From positions 186,001 to 250,000 of the forward strand of contig NZ_JACJOU010000015.1 of assembly GCF_014695725.1 (NCBI RefSeq): a stretch of DNA of 64,000 nt, given 5' to 3'. Of this stretch, positions 29,475 through 39,643 are shown piece after piece (within the stretch, counting starts at the first letter, position 1; every line of letters starts with the position of its first letter). The position numbers and the translations under genes are program-made. The DNA is from Microcoleus sp. FACHB-672. Lineage in GTDB: Bacteria; Cyanobacteriota; Cyanobacteriia; Cyanobacteriales; Oscillatoriaceae. The notes beneath the pieces are model-generated. The model was not told the DNA's origin, made no database searches, and was given only the letters and a program-made list of their open reading frames with translations.

Positions 29475-29598
29475 CGCAGGCCCCCCTCCATTTGAGCAGT
29501 CATCCCTTAAACTACAGTTCGCCGATGCGAGAACGCTTTATCCGGCCTACTTAAGCTGACGGGGTAATATTTGGAGGGGTTCCCACTGATGCCAGCCT

Positions 29599-30837
29599 TT
29601 AGGCCCGTTCTGGGTCTAAGGTGGCTGCGTCTTCCTGGTTAAGCTGCGGTGCAAGTGTTTCGTCTAAGGGTGCCGACAGCAGTTCTACGGGCGAGACTGG
29701 GTCTGAGGGTGCTGCTAGTTCTGAAGGAACTTTAGATGTCGGTGGTAGCACTTCTGGAGTCGCTGCCGGTTCTGGAAGAACTTCAGATGCCGGCGGTAGC
29801 ACTTCTGGGGTTGCTGCCGGTTCTGGAAGAACTTCAGATGCCGGGGGTAGCACTTCTGGGGTTGTTGCCGGTTCGGGTGAAGCTACAGGCTTCTGGGCGC
29901 TGTAGTTTTGCTCGACAATACCATGAGCGACGGTAGCAGACAGTTCACCGCGAATCAGCTTGGAAAGGGTATCTTTTCCTTTGGGTTCGTAAGTAATCAG
30001 GCGCACTGTATTATTGAAGGCGTTTTTAACCGGGTTACCCAGTTCATCAAGAAATTCTAGCTGCACCCAGTTCTTGCCCGGTTTGAAGCCTTTGAGATAA
30101 ATTGGCTCCCAGCGATCAATGACAAAGCTTTCGCCGTCGATGGTGACGCGAATTCGCCAGTCTGCAATCTCGTCTTCTGAATTTTGTTGGGCAACAAGGT
30201 GAAGTGGGGCATTGGTGAGGTAGAAGTCCAGCATGATGGGTTCTGCCCCGTAGGTGCCGGTAGGCCGGCTATAGGTTAACAGTGGCAGGGCTGGATCGGG
30301 GTTGTTGTCTTGAGTTTTGGTGAACAGGTGAAAGGTGGTTTGGGTATAAGCACCTTCATTTTTAAAGCTTTCGTGCCAAGGGCGGGAGGCAAAGACTCGC
30401 AGGGTATGGGTTCCGGGGGCTAAATCCTGGAATGTTAGCGGCTCATTCAGGTCATAAACTGCGATATAGGCTTGATTGTCTAAAATGACGTGCAAATGCG
30501 GCCCTAGCCCTAAGTCTGGGTTTTTGAAGATGGGCAGATCCTGCACCTGGAAGCGCACGTTAACAGTTGTGTCTTGCAACACTTCATCTGGCTGGGGGCT
30601 TAAAATCGCCACTTGAGGTCGGTAGATTTTTAAGCTGTCACGCAGTTCTTGAATGACTGCCGGTGGGGAAACTTCTGAGATATTCTGCGCCAGTTGGATG
30701 GGCGCAGTTTTAGCGCCCAATTCTTTTGGCTGCTCGATCCGAGCGCTACAGCTCATTAAATTTAATACCAAAGCGGCTGCCATTAGTGACGTTAATAGCA
30801 CTTTTGCAGCAGTTCCTCGCCAGTTCATGCCTAACAC
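29599..30837 (-). CDS. Lipoprotein with C-terminal Pro/Glu repeats
   Basis: A 412-residue exported protein. A signal peptide ends in a lipobox-like LNLMSC (Cys near residue 30), predicting a lipid-anchored protein. Residues 70-300 look like beta-rich, Ig-like domains: PQVAILSPQPDEVLQDTTVN and later ITYEPKGKD, with PGTHTLRVFASRPWHESF typical of such folds. The C-terminus carries about three 17-residue repeats (EPAATPEVLPPASEVLP), probably an extended spacer. The start may be GTG 30837, with GGAG upstream, or ATG 30828. I recall similar cyanobacterial hypothetical proteins but no function. Confidence 0.8.
   Translation of the reverse strand: MLGMNWRGTAAKVLLTSLMAAALVLNLMSCSARIEQPKELGAKTAPIQLAQNISEVSPPAVIQELRDSLKIYRPQVAILSPQPDEVLQDTTVNVRFQVQDLPIFKNPDLGLGPHLHVILDNQAYIAVYDLNEPLTFQDLAPGTHTLRVFASRPWHESFKNEGAYTQTTFHLFTKTQDNNPDPALPLLTYSRPTGTYGAEPIMLDFYLTNAPLHLVAQQNSEDEIADWRIRVTIDGESFVIDRWEPIYLKGFKPGKNWVQLEFLDELGNPVKNAFNNTVRLITYEPKGKDTLSKLIRGELSATVAHGIVEQNYSAQKPVASPEPATTPEVLPPASEVLPEPAATPEVLPPASEVLPEPAATPEVLPPTSKVPSELAAPSDPVSPVELLSAPLDETLAPQLNQEDAATLDPERA
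29744..29896 (-). repeat. 51-bp in-frame tandem repeats in the lipoprotein gene
   Basis: Three copies at 51-bp spacing (GGTAGCACTTCTGG begins near 29744, 29795 and 29846), each coding 17 residues. Copies are nearly identical, so copy number may vary between strains. Confidence 0.85.
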
Positions 30838-31976
30838 GCAAGCTAACTCCTAAGCGATCAATTCAGTTATTTAATGACTACCATAGAAGATTTTACTGAC
30901 GCTCTCCGCCGTTCCCTTACGGGATAGCGGTAAATTCTCCAGAGATTTTCACTCTTGAAGGCTACGTCAAAGTTCTCCAGAGCACTCTACATGAATTCTG
31001 GACTGTGGCTGGTTCTTGTCTAGATGCTAGCAGCATGATTTATATCATCGGCATCCGTCACTTGGTTTGTGTTCCAGGCAAACTTCTTTTCATCGCGTTG
31101 CCGGTGAGTGCATGATCTTTCCCGCGAAGAGGTTTAGAAAGTTCGAGCGCTCATCAGTTGGAATGCCGGCCCATCTGCCAGGAAGTTCAAATCATAAACT
31201 TCCAGTCTCTATCCAGTCTATATGCCTCTATCGAGTCTCTCCATAGAGTTTTGTAATGGTTGCCGGGTTACCTGATCATCTTGTGGGACAGATACTTTCA
31301 CTCGACAATTTTGTTTTGTTAAGTTAGCCACAGCCGACCATTAAGCTACGGGCCGACAATTATAGCGGAAAGATCTATCAAAGTACACACCTAGGGAGCA
31401 GGCTTGTTCTTCCTAGCTGGGTTAGCTGGGGTAATAGGACTTTTGATGTTGCGGAGGTGATAGCTCAAAAAGCTTAACTGACAGGGGTTTTGGCTTTTTA
31501 TAAAATGTGCTACCTCTGTAGAAAGCGCAGATACTTAAGTACAAGAACTTATTTAGTTTGAGGGGGTTAACTGAACAAAATGTTTAGTTTTGTGAACTTG
31601 CTGTAAACCCCCTTGACTTTTTTCAAGGACTTAGGAGTTGCAACTCAAGGTACACAAACACTTTGCCTTTTTGAATTATTGTTAAGCACTCTGAAACACA
31701 GTCGGCTACAAGACCTATAATTCACCAACAGTACCCCACCAATGCGGTTTCAAAAACGCAGCCAGCCAAAAGCTGGTTTACTAAGGGGGTTCCCTCTCTG
31801 ACGTTTGAAGGTTGCACTAAACTATAAAAAGTTCAGAAGCTCAACATGAGTTTCATAAGAGCATCGTCTTCCAAATGTCTGCCACCGACAGCTCAACAGA
31901 GAGGGAAACCGTTGCCGGTAGGTAACGCTTCTGGTGGTGTATTGCTCGTTCCCTGTCTACAGAGAGGAGAGTCTCC
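30838..31976 (+). promoter_or_regulatory. Long upstream region of psaA
   Basis: 1.1 kb without a convincing gene. A TATAAAAT-like -10 sequence appears near 31500. Downstream, AGGGGGTT (31561-31568) pairs with AACCCCCT (31606-31613), and CCTTGA/TCAAGG (31611-31628) form an overlapping hairpin. A 16-codon reading frame (ATG 31875, TAA 31923) lies in the presumed leader without a ribosome-binding site. AGAGGAGAG just before 31977 is the psaA ribosome-binding site. psaA promoters in cyanobacteria are light-regulated, but no HLR1 pair was clearly seen. Confidence 0.5.
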
Positions 31977-34247
31977 ATGACAATCAGTCCTCCGGAGCGA
32001 GAGGCAAAAAAAGTCAAGGTTGTTGTTGATAAAGACCCAGTTCCTACATCCTTTGAGCGGTGGGGAAAACCCGGTCACTTTGATCGCACCTTGGCTAGAG
32101 GACCCAAAACCACAACCTGGATTTGGAATCTACACGCCCTCGCCCACGATTTCGACAGTCATACCAGTGACTTAGAAGACGTATCCCGCAAGATATTTAG
32201 TGCCCACTTCGGTCACTTGGCTATCATCTTTATTTGGTTAAGCGGTGCTTATTTTCACGGCGCTCGTTTCTCCAACTATGAAGCTTGGCTGACTAACCCG
32301 ACCGGCATTAGGCCCAGCGCCCAAGTGGTTTGGCCAATCGTCGGTCAAGAAATTTTGAACGCTGACGTGGGAGGAGGCTTCCACGGCATTCAAATTACAT
32401 CCGGCTTGTTCCAAATTTGGCGCGCTTCTGGCATCACGAACGAATTCCAGCTGTACTGCACCGCTATTGGCGGTTTGGTCATGGCTGCACTGATGCTGTT
32501 CGCCGGTTGGTTCCACTATCACAAACGCGCTCCCAAACTGGAATGGTTCCAGAATGTGGAGTCGATGTTGAATCACCACTTAGCCGGCTTGCTGGGTCTG
32601 GGCTGCCTGTCTTGGGCCGGCCACCAGATTCACGTCGCTCTGCCAATCAACAAGCTGCTTGATGCTGGGGTCGATCCGAAACAGATTCCCCTACCTCAAG
32701 AGTTCATCTTGAACCCTAGCTTGATGACAGAGCTTTATCCCAGCGTGGATTGGGGTATCTTCAAGGGTGTGATTCCCTTCTTTACCCTAAACTGGGGCGC
32801 ATATACAGACTTCCTAACCTTCAAGGGCGGTTTAAACCCGGTCACTGGCGGTTTGTGGCTGTCGGATTCGGCGCACCATCACCTGGCGCTGGCAGTGCTG
32901 TTCATTATTGCTGGCCATCAGTACCGGACTAACTGGGGCATTGGTCACAGCATTAAGGAAATCCTGGAAAACCACAAAGGCCCCTTCACTGGAGAAGGCC
33001 ACAAGGGTCTCTATGAAGTCCTGACCAGCTCTTGGCACGCTCAGCTAGCCATTAACTTGGCAATGTTGGGTTCTCTAAGCATCATCGTGGCGCATCACAT
33101 GTATTCGATGCCGCCCTACCCCTACATAGCAACTGACTATGCGACCCAGCTGTCCATATTCACACATCATATGTGGATTGGTGGGTTCTGTATTGTTGGG
33201 GGCGCAGCTCACGGTGCCATCTTTATGGTGCGTGACTATGACCCAGCCAAAAATGTCAATAATTTGATTGATCGGGTGATCCGTCACCGGGATGCAATCA
33301 TCTCTCACCTCAACTGGGTGTGCATGTTCTTAGGCTTCCACAGCTTCGGGTTGTACGTTCATAACGACACCATGCGGGCTTTCGGTCGTCCTCAAGATAT
33401 GTTCTCCGATACCGCGATTCAACTGCAGCCGGTGTTTGCCCAGTGGGTGCAAAACATCCACACCTTGGCTCCTGGCAATACCGCTCCGAACGCACTGGAA
33501 CCCGCTAGCTATGCTTTCGGTGGGGGCGTGATGGCAGTTGCTGGTAAGGTTGCAATGATGCCCATTGCTCTGGGAACCGCTGATTTCATGGTGCACCATA
33601 TCCATGCGTTCACCATTCACGTTACGGTTCTGATTCTGCTGAAGGGTGTGCTGTTTGCCCGTAGTTCCCGCCTGATTCCTGACAAGGCGAATTTGGGCTT
33701 CCGCTTCCCTTGTGATGGACCCGGACGGGGTGGTACCTGCCAAGTTTCTGGTTGGGATCATGTCTTCCTAGGTCTGTTCTGGATGTACAACTCCATCTCT
33801 ATCGTGATTTTCCACTTCAGCTGGAAGATGCAATCAGATGTGTGGGGCACTGTTGATCCAGATGGCAGCATCTCGCATATCACAGGCGGCAACTTTGCAC
33901 AGAGTTCGATCACCATTAATGGGTGGTTGCGTGACTTCCTTTGGGCGCAAGCTTCTCAAGTGATTCAGTCTTACGGAACGGCACTCTCTGCATACGGCTT
34001 GTTGTTCCTAGGCGCTCACTTTGTCTGGGCATTCAGTCTAATGTTCCTGTTCAGCGGTCGCGGCTACTGGCAAGAACTGATTGAGTCGATCGTTTGGGCA
34101 CACAACAAGCTCAAAGTCGCCCCAACAATTCAACCCCGCGCTCTGAGCATCATTCACGGTCGCGCTGTAGGGGTAGCTCACTACCTCTTGGGAGGAATTG
34201 TCACAACATGGGCATTCTTCCTAGCTCGAATCATTTCTGTTGGATGA
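31977..34247 (+). CDS. psaA: Photosystem I P700 apoprotein A1
   Basis: One of the two reaction-centre proteins of photosystem I, an 11-helix thylakoid membrane protein binding P700, chlorophylls and half of the FX cluster. The 756 residues begin [20 protein letters not shown], typical of PsaA. The FX signature [19 protein letters not shown] lies near residues 577-595, and the many His residues for chlorophyll are intact ([20 protein letters not shown], for example). The length is normal. psaB follows after 95 bp in the usual psaAB order. Confidence 0.99.
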   Translation: MTISPPEREAKKVKVVVDKDPVPTSFERWGKPGHFDRTLARGPKTTTWIWNLHALAHDFDSHTSDLEDVSRKIFSAHFGHLAIIFIWLSGAYFHGARFSNYEAWLTNPTGIRPSAQVVWPIVGQEILNADVGGGFHGIQITSGLFQIWRASGITNEFQLYCTAIGGLVMAALMLFAGWFHYHKRAPKLEWFQNVESMLNHHLAGLLGLGCLSWAGHQIHVALPINKLLDAGVDPKQIPLPQEFILNPSLMTELYPSVDWGIFKGVIPFFTLNWGAYTDFLTFKGGLNPVTGGLWLSDSAHHHLALAVLFIIAGHQYRTNWGIGHSIKEILENHKGPFTGEGHKGLYEVLTSSWHAQLAINLAMLGSLSIIVAHHMYSMPPYPYIATDYATQLSIFTHHMWIGGFCIVGGAAHGAIFMVRDYDPAKNVNNLIDRVIRHRDAIISHLNWVCMFLGFHSFGLYVHNDTMRAFGRPQDMFSDTAIQLQPVFAQWVQNIHTLAPGNTAPNALEPASYAFGGGVMAVAGKVAMMPIALGTADFMVHHIHAFTIHVTVLILLKGVLFARSSRLIPDKANLGFRFPCDGPGRGGTCQVSGWDHVFLGLFWMYNSISIVIFHFSWKMQSDVWGTVDPDGSISHITGGNFAQSSITINGWLRDFLWAQASQVIQSYGTALSAYGLLFLGAHFVWAFSLMFLFSGRGYWQELIESIVWAHNKLKVAPTIQPRALSIIHGRAVGVAHYLLGGIVTTWAFFLARIISVG

Positions 34248-34270
34248 GAGCGATTGTAGATGTACGGATT

Positions 34271-34302
34271 TTAGATTAGGGTTCGCTTGAACCCTAATCT
34301 AA
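34271..34302 (+). repeat. Perfect hairpin between psaA and psaB
   Basis: TTAGATTAGGGTTC, loop GCTT, GAACCCTAATCTAA is a perfect 14-bp stem 23 bp after the psaA stop. AAAATCCAAAATC follows, not a T-run, so readthrough into psaB is expected. It could stabilise or tune the 3' end of psaA mRNA. Confidence 0.85.
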
Positions 34303-34342
34303 AATCCAAAATCTCAAGTCCCCGCGAGAGTTAGAAGGACTT

Positions 34343-36571
34343 ATGGCAACAAAATTTCCAAAATTTAGCCAAGACCTGGCGCAAGACCCAACAACACGCA
34401 GGCTATGGTACGGAATCGCCACAGCCCACGACTTTGAAAGCCACGACGGCATGACAGAGGAGAATCTTTACCAAAAGATATTCGCCTCACACTTCGGTCA
34501 CCTGGCAATCATCTTCCTGTGGACTTCAAGTCTGCTATTCCACGTAGCATGGCAAGGCAACTTTCCCCAGTGGATAAAAGACCCCCTAAACGTGCGGCCA
34601 ATCGCCCACGCAATCTGGGACCCACAATTCGGAGCACCGGCAGTCGAAGCATTCACCCAAGCCGGGGCATCAAACCCAGTGAACATCGCCTATAGCGGCG
34701 TATACCACTGGTGGTACACAATCGGGATGCGCACCAACAACGACCTGTATCAAGGGGCAGTATTCCTACTGCTGCTGTCAGCCGTATTCCTGTTCGCAGG
34801 CTGGCTGCACCTGCAACCCAAATACAGACCATCCCTAGCCTGGTTCAAAAACGCAGAATCGCGACTGAACCACCACCTAGCCGGATTGTTTGGCGTCTCA
34901 TCCCTAGCCTGGACAGGACACCTCGTCCACGTCGCCATCCCCGAAGCTCGGGGACAGCACGTAGGCTGGGACAACTTCCTGACCACCCTGCCCCACCCAG
35001 CAGGACTCGGGCCATTCTTTAGCGGCAACTGGGGCGTATACGCCCAAAACCCAGACACAGCAGGACACCTATTCGGAACCTCCCAAGGAGCCGGCAGCGC
35101 CATCCTGACATTCCTGGGCGGATTCCACCCGCAAACACAATCCCTGTGGCTGACCGACATCGCCCATCACCACCTGGCGATCGCAGTGATATTCATCATT
35201 GCCGGTCATATGTACCGCACCAACTTTGGGATTGGCCACAGCATCCGTGACATCCTCAACACCCACCGGCCCCCAGAAGGCACCCCCTTCGGTGGACGGT
35301 TAGGAGACGGGCACAAAGGGCTGTACGACACCTACAACGAATCGTTGCACTTCCAGTTAGGCATCCACCTCGGAGCCTTAGGCGTCGTCACCTCCTTAGT
35401 TGCGCAGCACATGTACAGTCTGCCGCCCTACGCATTCATGGGCCAAGACTTCACCACCCAAGCCGCCCTGTACACCCACCACCAGTACATCGCCGGCTTC
35501 CTGATGCTAGGAGCCTTCGCCCACGGCGGAATCTTCTGGGTGCGGGACTACGACCCAGCAGCCAACAAAAACAACGTCCTCGACCGCGTCCTGCGGCACA
35601 AAGAAGCGATCATCTCCCACCTATCCTGGGTCTCGCTATTCCTGGGCTTCCATACCCTAGGCTTATACGTCCATAACGACGTTGTTGTTGCCTTCGGCAC
35701 CCCAGAAAAGCAAATCCTGATAGAGCCGGTGTTCGCCCAATGGGTACAAGCAGCCCAAGGCAAAGCCCTCTACGGCTTCGACGTGCTGCTCTCCAACCCA
35801 GACAGCCTCGCCACCACCGCTTGGCCCAACTACGGCAACGTGTGGTTACCCGGCTGGCTGGATGCGATTAACAGTGGCACCAACTCCCTGTTCCTCACGA
35901 TTGGCCCTGGAGACTTCCTCGTCCACCACGCCTTCGCCCTCGGTTTGCACACCACGACCTTGATTCTCGTCAAGGGCGCATTGGATGCACGAGGCACCAA
36001 GCTGATGCCGGACAAAAAAGACTTCGGCTACGCCTTCCCTTGCGACGGACCCGGACGCGGCGGCACCTGCGACACCTCAGCCTGGGACGCTTTCTTCCTG
36101 GCAACGTTCTGGATGCTCAATACCATTGGCTGGGTAACTTTTTACTTCCACTGGAAGCATCTAGGAATCTGGCAAGGAAATGTGGCTCAGTTTAACGAGT
36201 CCTCAACGTACCTGATGGGTTGGCTGCGTGACTATCTGTGGCTGTATTCAGCTCAGACGATCAACGGCTACACCCCTTATGGGATGAATAATCTGTCGGT
36301 CTGGTCTTGGATGTTCCTGTTCGGCCACTTAGTGTGGGCGACCGGCTTTATGTTCTTGATTAGCTGGCGCGGTTATTGGCAAGAGTTGATTGAAACCTTG
36401 GTGTGGGCACATGAACGCACACCGTTGGCGAACTTGGTTCGCTGGAAGGATAAGCCGGTGGCTATGAGTATCATTCAAGGTCGTCTGGTCGGCTTGGCTC
36501 ACTTTACGGTGGGTTATGTCCTGACTTATGCGGCGTTCTTGATTGCTTCGACTGCCGGTAAGTTCGGTTGA
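34343..36571 (+). CDS. psaB: Photosystem I P700 apoprotein A2
   Basis: The partner of PsaA in the photosystem I core, 742 residues with 11 membrane helices. It starts [20 protein letters not shown] and carries the FX motif [19 protein letters not shown] near residues 559-577, plus the intact C-terminus ending [10 protein letters not shown]. From the start to about 36100 the third codon positions are strikingly C-rich (for example ACC CAC CAC CAG TAC ATC GCC), whereas the last 450 bp use T-, G- and A-ending codons like psaA. GAGAGTTAGAAGGA provides a ribosome-binding site. A terminator follows. Confidence 0.99.
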   Translation: MATKFPKFSQDLAQDPTTRRLWYGIATAHDFESHDGMTEENLYQKIFASHFGHLAIIFLWTSSLLFHVAWQGNFPQWIKDPLNVRPIAHAIWDPQFGAPAVEAFTQAGASNPVNIAYSGVYHWWYTIGMRTNNDLYQGAVFLLLLSAVFLFAGWLHLQPKYRPSLAWFKNAESRLNHHLAGLFGVSSLAWTGHLVHVAIPEARGQHVGWDNFLTTLPHPAGLGPFFSGNWGVYAQNPDTAGHLFGTSQGAGSAILTFLGGFHPQTQSLWLTDIAHHHLAIAVIFIIAGHMYRTNFGIGHSIRDILNTHRPPEGTPFGGRLGDGHKGLYDTYNESLHFQLGIHLGALGVVTSLVAQHMYSLPPYAFMGQDFTTQAALYTHHQYIAGFLMLGAFAHGGIFWVRDYDPAANKNNVLDRVLRHKEAIISHLSWVSLFLGFHTLGLYVHNDVVVAFGTPEKQILIEPVFAQWVQAAQGKALYGFDVLLSNPDSLATTAWPNYGNVWLPGWLDAINSGTNSLFLTIGPGDFLVHHAFALGLHTTTLILVKGALDARGTKLMPDKKDFGYAFPCDGPGRGGTCDTSAWDAFFLATFWMLNTIGWVTFYFHWKHLGIWQGNVAQFNESSTYLMGWLRDYLWLYSAQTINGYTPYGMNNLSVWSWMFLFGHLVWATGFMFLISWRGYWQELIETLVWAHERTPLANLVRWKDKPVAMSIIQGRLVGLAHFTVGYVLTYAAFLIASTAGKFG

Positions 36572-36607
36572 TTTTCAACTTAACCTTTTAGCTTGTTGCT
36601 GATGAAT

Positions 36608-36635
36608 CCCCCGCCACCCGGTGGGGGGTTTTTTT
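36608..36635 (+). terminator. Intrinsic terminator after psaB
   Basis: A GC-rich hairpin (CCCCCGCCAC / GTGGGGGG) followed by seven T residues, 36 bp past the psaB stop. It is a classic rho-independent terminator for psaAB. Confidence 0.88.
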
Positions 36636-36825
36636 CGGCTCCTGGGAACTATACAGCCTAATTTCCCACCGGCACTGCTGTCAGCAATTGCCCAGGCTCA
36701 GTGAGTGGCGCTTTCGTTGCATCAATTGTGACTGTTAACTTTTAGCAAGATGAGTTTGTACACAGCACCGGCTTGATACTAGCCTAGAAGCAAGAAAATT
36801 TATCCTCCTTGGCTTGCCCATAACC

Positions 36826-37554
36826 ATGCAGAAAAAAGTTGAAGTCTTACCAGATTGGGGCGCACTAATACAGCGGGCGCTAGAGGTCGTTTTAGATAAG
36901 ATGCAAGCTGCCATCTCAGAGCGGGATCGGTTTACCATTGCTCTTGCCGGTGGTGGCACACCTAAGCCGCTGTATGAGGCGATTGCCGCTCAACCCCTGC
37001 CTTGGGAAAAAATTCATGTTTTTTGGGGTGATGAGCGCTATGTCCCGCCCGATGACGCGGATAGCAATCAGCGAATGGCTAGATTAGCTTGGCTGGATAA
37101 AGTGCCCATTCCTGCCGGCAATATCCACGCGATGCCCACGGTTGCGGCTGATCCCGCTGCTGACGCTCAAAAGCATGACGCCGAGTTGCAAGAGTTCTTT
37201 GAGCTGCCGGCGGGTGAATTTGCCAGCTTCGATTTGATTTTGCTGGGAATTGGGGATGATGCCCACACAGCATCTTTATTTCCGCACACAGACGCTTTGC
37301 AAGTACGCGACCGCATGGTTACAGTAGGAAACAAAGATGGTCAACCTCGAATTACTTTCACTGTGCCCCTGATTAACCACGCCCGGTGCATCATGTTTCT
37401 AATCACGGGTGCCAGCAAACAACCGGCCCTGGCTCAAATTTTTGCTCCCACAGCCGATGATATGACCTATCCAGCTCGACTGATTCAGCCGGCTGGTGAG
37501 CTTTGGTGGCTGCTTGATGAGCCGGCTGGGCGAGAATTAAAACAGGAATATTAA
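36826..37554 (+). CDS. pgl: 6-phosphogluconolactonase
   Basis: Hydrolyses 6-phosphogluconolactone in the oxidative pentose phosphate pathway, the main NADPH source of cyanobacteria in the dark. The 242 residues show the family motifs FTIALAGGGTPKPLYEAIAA, VFWGDERYVPPDDADSNQRM and GIGDDAHTASLFPHTDAL. An in-frame TTG lies four codons upstream of the ATG at 36826; the ATG is preferred. It is the first gene of a rightward group continuing with the FHA proteins. Confidence 0.95.
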   Translation: MQKKVEVLPDWGALIQRALEVVLDKMQAAISERDRFTIALAGGGTPKPLYEAIAAQPLPWEKIHVFWGDERYVPPDDADSNQRMARLAWLDKVPIPAGNIHAMPTVAADPAADAQKHDAELQEFFELPAGEFASFDLILLGIGDDAHTASLFPHTDALQVRDRMVTVGNKDGQPRITFTVPLINHARCIMFLITGASKQPALAQIFAPTADDMTYPARLIQPAGELWWLLDEPAGRELKQEY

Positions 37555-37625
37555 AATCAGCCCACGAATGTGGTGCTGAGGCTTAAAACTCCTCTAGCAT
37601 AATCTCGATGGGAGGAAAAAATGCG

Positions 37626-38423
37626 ATGATTGTCTGCCCAAATTGCAACCACCAAAACCCCGATGGCGCGAACCAGTGTGAGGCGTGCTACACACCCTTA
37701 CCTGCGATGAGTAGTTGCCCGAACTGTGGGTCATCCGTTCAAACGGATGCGACTTTCTGCGGACAGTGTGGCTGTGATCTGCGCTCAAGCGCTTCAGCTT
37801 CAGGAGAGGAGCAAGCAACTGCATCCGAGCAGGCTCTTCCTCCCACGGCGGTATCCTTTCCGGACATTCCCGCTACCGTAGCGATGCCGGCTCTTGATCC
37901 GCCTGAACCATTGGTTCAACCTGAACCTGTGGGAAGCAGTGCTAGCGTTCCAAGTACAGCAAGTTCGGGTGCCAGTTCTGCTGAGGCGGCTTCTAGCGTT
38001 AGCAGCCAACCTGTCGCCCCACCGGCACCAAGCCCGATACCGACTGCCCCCGCACCCACACCCGCTGGCGGCGGTTCTAAAACTCAACTCCAGCAGCAGA
38101 CAGCTAAACTGCTGCACATCCAAACCAACACTGAGTTAGAACTCCCCCAGCAGTTATCGGTAATTCATTTGGGTAAACCCAATGAGCGGATACCGCCGGA
38201 TATTGATGTTTCAGGATTTCCCAATTCTGAAGTGGTTTCTCGCGTTCATGCGGATATCCGGGTTGAGGGAGATGGTTTCTACTTGGAAGATGTCGGAAGT
38301 GCAAATGGCACCTACGTTAATAACTTCCCGCTGCCGGCTGGCAACCGGCACCGCTTGCGCCCCGGTGATCGGATCTCGCTTGGTAAAGGAGATATGGTGA
38401 CATTTCTGTTCCAGATTTCTTAG
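37626..38423 (+). CDS. Zinc-ribbon FHA-domain protein
   Basis: A 265-residue soluble protein with two N-terminal zinc ribbons (CPNC...CEAC, residues 4-20; CPNC...CGQC, about 31-48). A Pro/Ala/Ser-rich linker (about 55-165) follows, then a C-terminal FHA domain (HLGKPNERIPPDIDVSGFPN, VVSRVHADIRV, DVGSANGTYVNN). FHA domains bind phosphothreonine, so it is a likely adaptor downstream of a Ser/Thr kinase such as the one at 18-19 kb; no catalytic domain is present. GGAGG lies ten bases before the ATG at 37626; an in-frame ATG at 37608 is less likely because it precedes that site. Confidence 0.88.
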   Translation: MIVCPNCNHQNPDGANQCEACYTPLPAMSSCPNCGSSVQTDATFCGQCGCDLRSSASASGEEQATASEQALPPTAVSFPDIPATVAMPALDPPEPLVQPEPVGSSASVPSTASSGASSAEAASSVSSQPVAPPAPSPIPTAPAPTPAGGGSKTQLQQQTAKLLHIQTNTELELPQQLSVIHLGKPNERIPPDIDVSGFPNSEVVSRVHADIRVEGDGFYLEDVGSANGTYVNNFPLPAGNRHRLRPGDRISLGKGDMVTFLFQIS

Positions 38424-38591
38424 CCGGCACTGCTTAAAGGTCGTGTTTTTCAGGTGATTTCAGAGTGCCTTTTAAAGGCGTAGAAATACGCCCCCTTAGA
38501 GTGGGAAAGGCACCCTGAACAACCCTGGATCTGTGGCAGGCTCACTGCCTGCCTTAATATCTGGTGTATTTACATCAACCGAGTTTCTCTC

Positions 38592-39062
38592 GTGATTACA
38601 CTAATTTTGCTGCATCGATTTCAGTATGTCCCTGCTCAAAGCTGGTCTTTTGAAAATGAATCAGTTGTTCGGATCGGGCGCTCAACTGATAATCATGTGG
38701 TGCTCTATAGCGCGGTTGTCTCTCGTTACCATGTCGAATTGCGCCGGCAGGGTACAACCTGGGAAATTGTGAATTTAGGCACTAATGGCACCTATCTGGA
38801 GGGTAAACCGATTACCCAAGTTCCTGTTGTGGATGGGGTGATTATTCATCTCGCTCGTTCTGGGCCTAAAATTCAAATTCGCCTCGGTAAAAAGGCGCTT
38901 GAGGAACTCAAAGCGATCTCCGCAGAAGAAACGATGGCCCAGCAAGTTAAGGATGCGTCAGTGCCGGCTGAAGCTGTGCCTGAGGAAATAACGTTGGTTC
39001 CAGCACATCAGCAGCAAAAAGAGATGCCCCCTAAAACTGAAACATTTTCACACTTGAATTAG
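38592..39062 (+). CDS. FHA-domain protein
   Basis: A 156-residue protein starting at GTG 38592. Residues 1-98 are an FHA domain (VVRIGRSTDNHVVL, VVSRYHVELRR, NLGTNGTYLEGKPI). The rest is a polar tail rich in Glu, Gln and Pro, with no other domain. It closely parallels the N-terminal part of the kinase at 18193-19410 (RIGRSPDNQVIL, LVSRLHLELR, NKGTNGTFVDG), so the two are paralogues: one kept a kinase domain, the other is a free FHA module. It follows the zinc-ribbon FHA gene on the same strand. Confidence 0.9.
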   Translation: MITLILLHRFQYVPAQSWSFENESVVRIGRSTDNHVVLYSAVVSRYHVELRRQGTTWEIVNLGTNGTYLEGKPITQVPVVDGVIIHLARSGPKIQIRLGKKALEELKAISAEETMAQQVKDASVPAEAVPEEITLVPAHQQQKEMPPKTETFSHLN

Positions 39063-39104
39063 CGCGATAGTAAACGAGCGCTGATTTGAGCAACCTTGAT
39101 ATAA

Positions 39105-39131
39105 CCCTTTTCTAAAAGGGCGCTTTGTTTT
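39105..39131 (+). terminator. Intrinsic terminator after the FHA gene
   Basis: CCCTTTT, two-base loop CT, AAAAGGG, then CGCTTTGTTTT. It lies 43 bp past the stop and probably ends the pgl-FHA transcript. The rest of the spacer to 39643 has no convincing gene. Confidence 0.7.
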
Positions 39132-39643
39132 ATTCTTAAAAAAAGATAAATTAAAGCCAATTAGTTATAAATAATCCCTCAAAATAAACAGGGATGACGA
39201 ATTTCCTTAAGCAACTTAAATGTATTGCAGCTAGGCTTAAGGAAGCGTGATCTTGAGAATGGGGTGTTAACAGCCCTCTCTCAATCGGCGTTCTTTTCCC
39301 TTGAGGGTAGGAATGGCAAAAGCCTTTCTATTTTTATCCTTGCTGTAGTGGCAGTGAAGGTTGCTCCGAGTTTTCGGCACAATAAGTAAGTAGAGACAAA
39401 AATTTCAACCCAGGGTAGGTTCAGCAGTTTACCTGTACCGACAACTTGTCCGCTGAATTTTAAGTTTTGTATCAAACCCAGTTAAAAAGGGTGGAGAGTT
39501 TTGAATTAAAGCGAAAGCAGCAGGAGTGTTCCAGCTTGCATTTGGGCTTTTTTTCCAAACGCGCTTTCAAAATTTTACTAACCCCTGTATGGGTGAACCA
39601 CCGGCTGAGCGCTACCAACGAACAATCACTGAGGAATTTATCC

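Noticed and set aside
29374-29559. 61-codon plus-strand frame opposite the 55-residue ORF
   Set aside because: The minus-strand ORF has a far better ribosome-binding site and signal-peptide-like product.
33330-33761. 143-codon frame opposite psaA
   Set aside because: Antisense to psaA codons; there is no start signal.
34750-35160. 136-codon frame opposite psaB
   Set aside because: Produced by the C-rich codon use of psaB; no independent support.
39281-39475. 64-codon minus-strand frame before the PRC-barrel gene
   Set aside because: Weak start context and no family resemblance; it sits in the likely promoter region.
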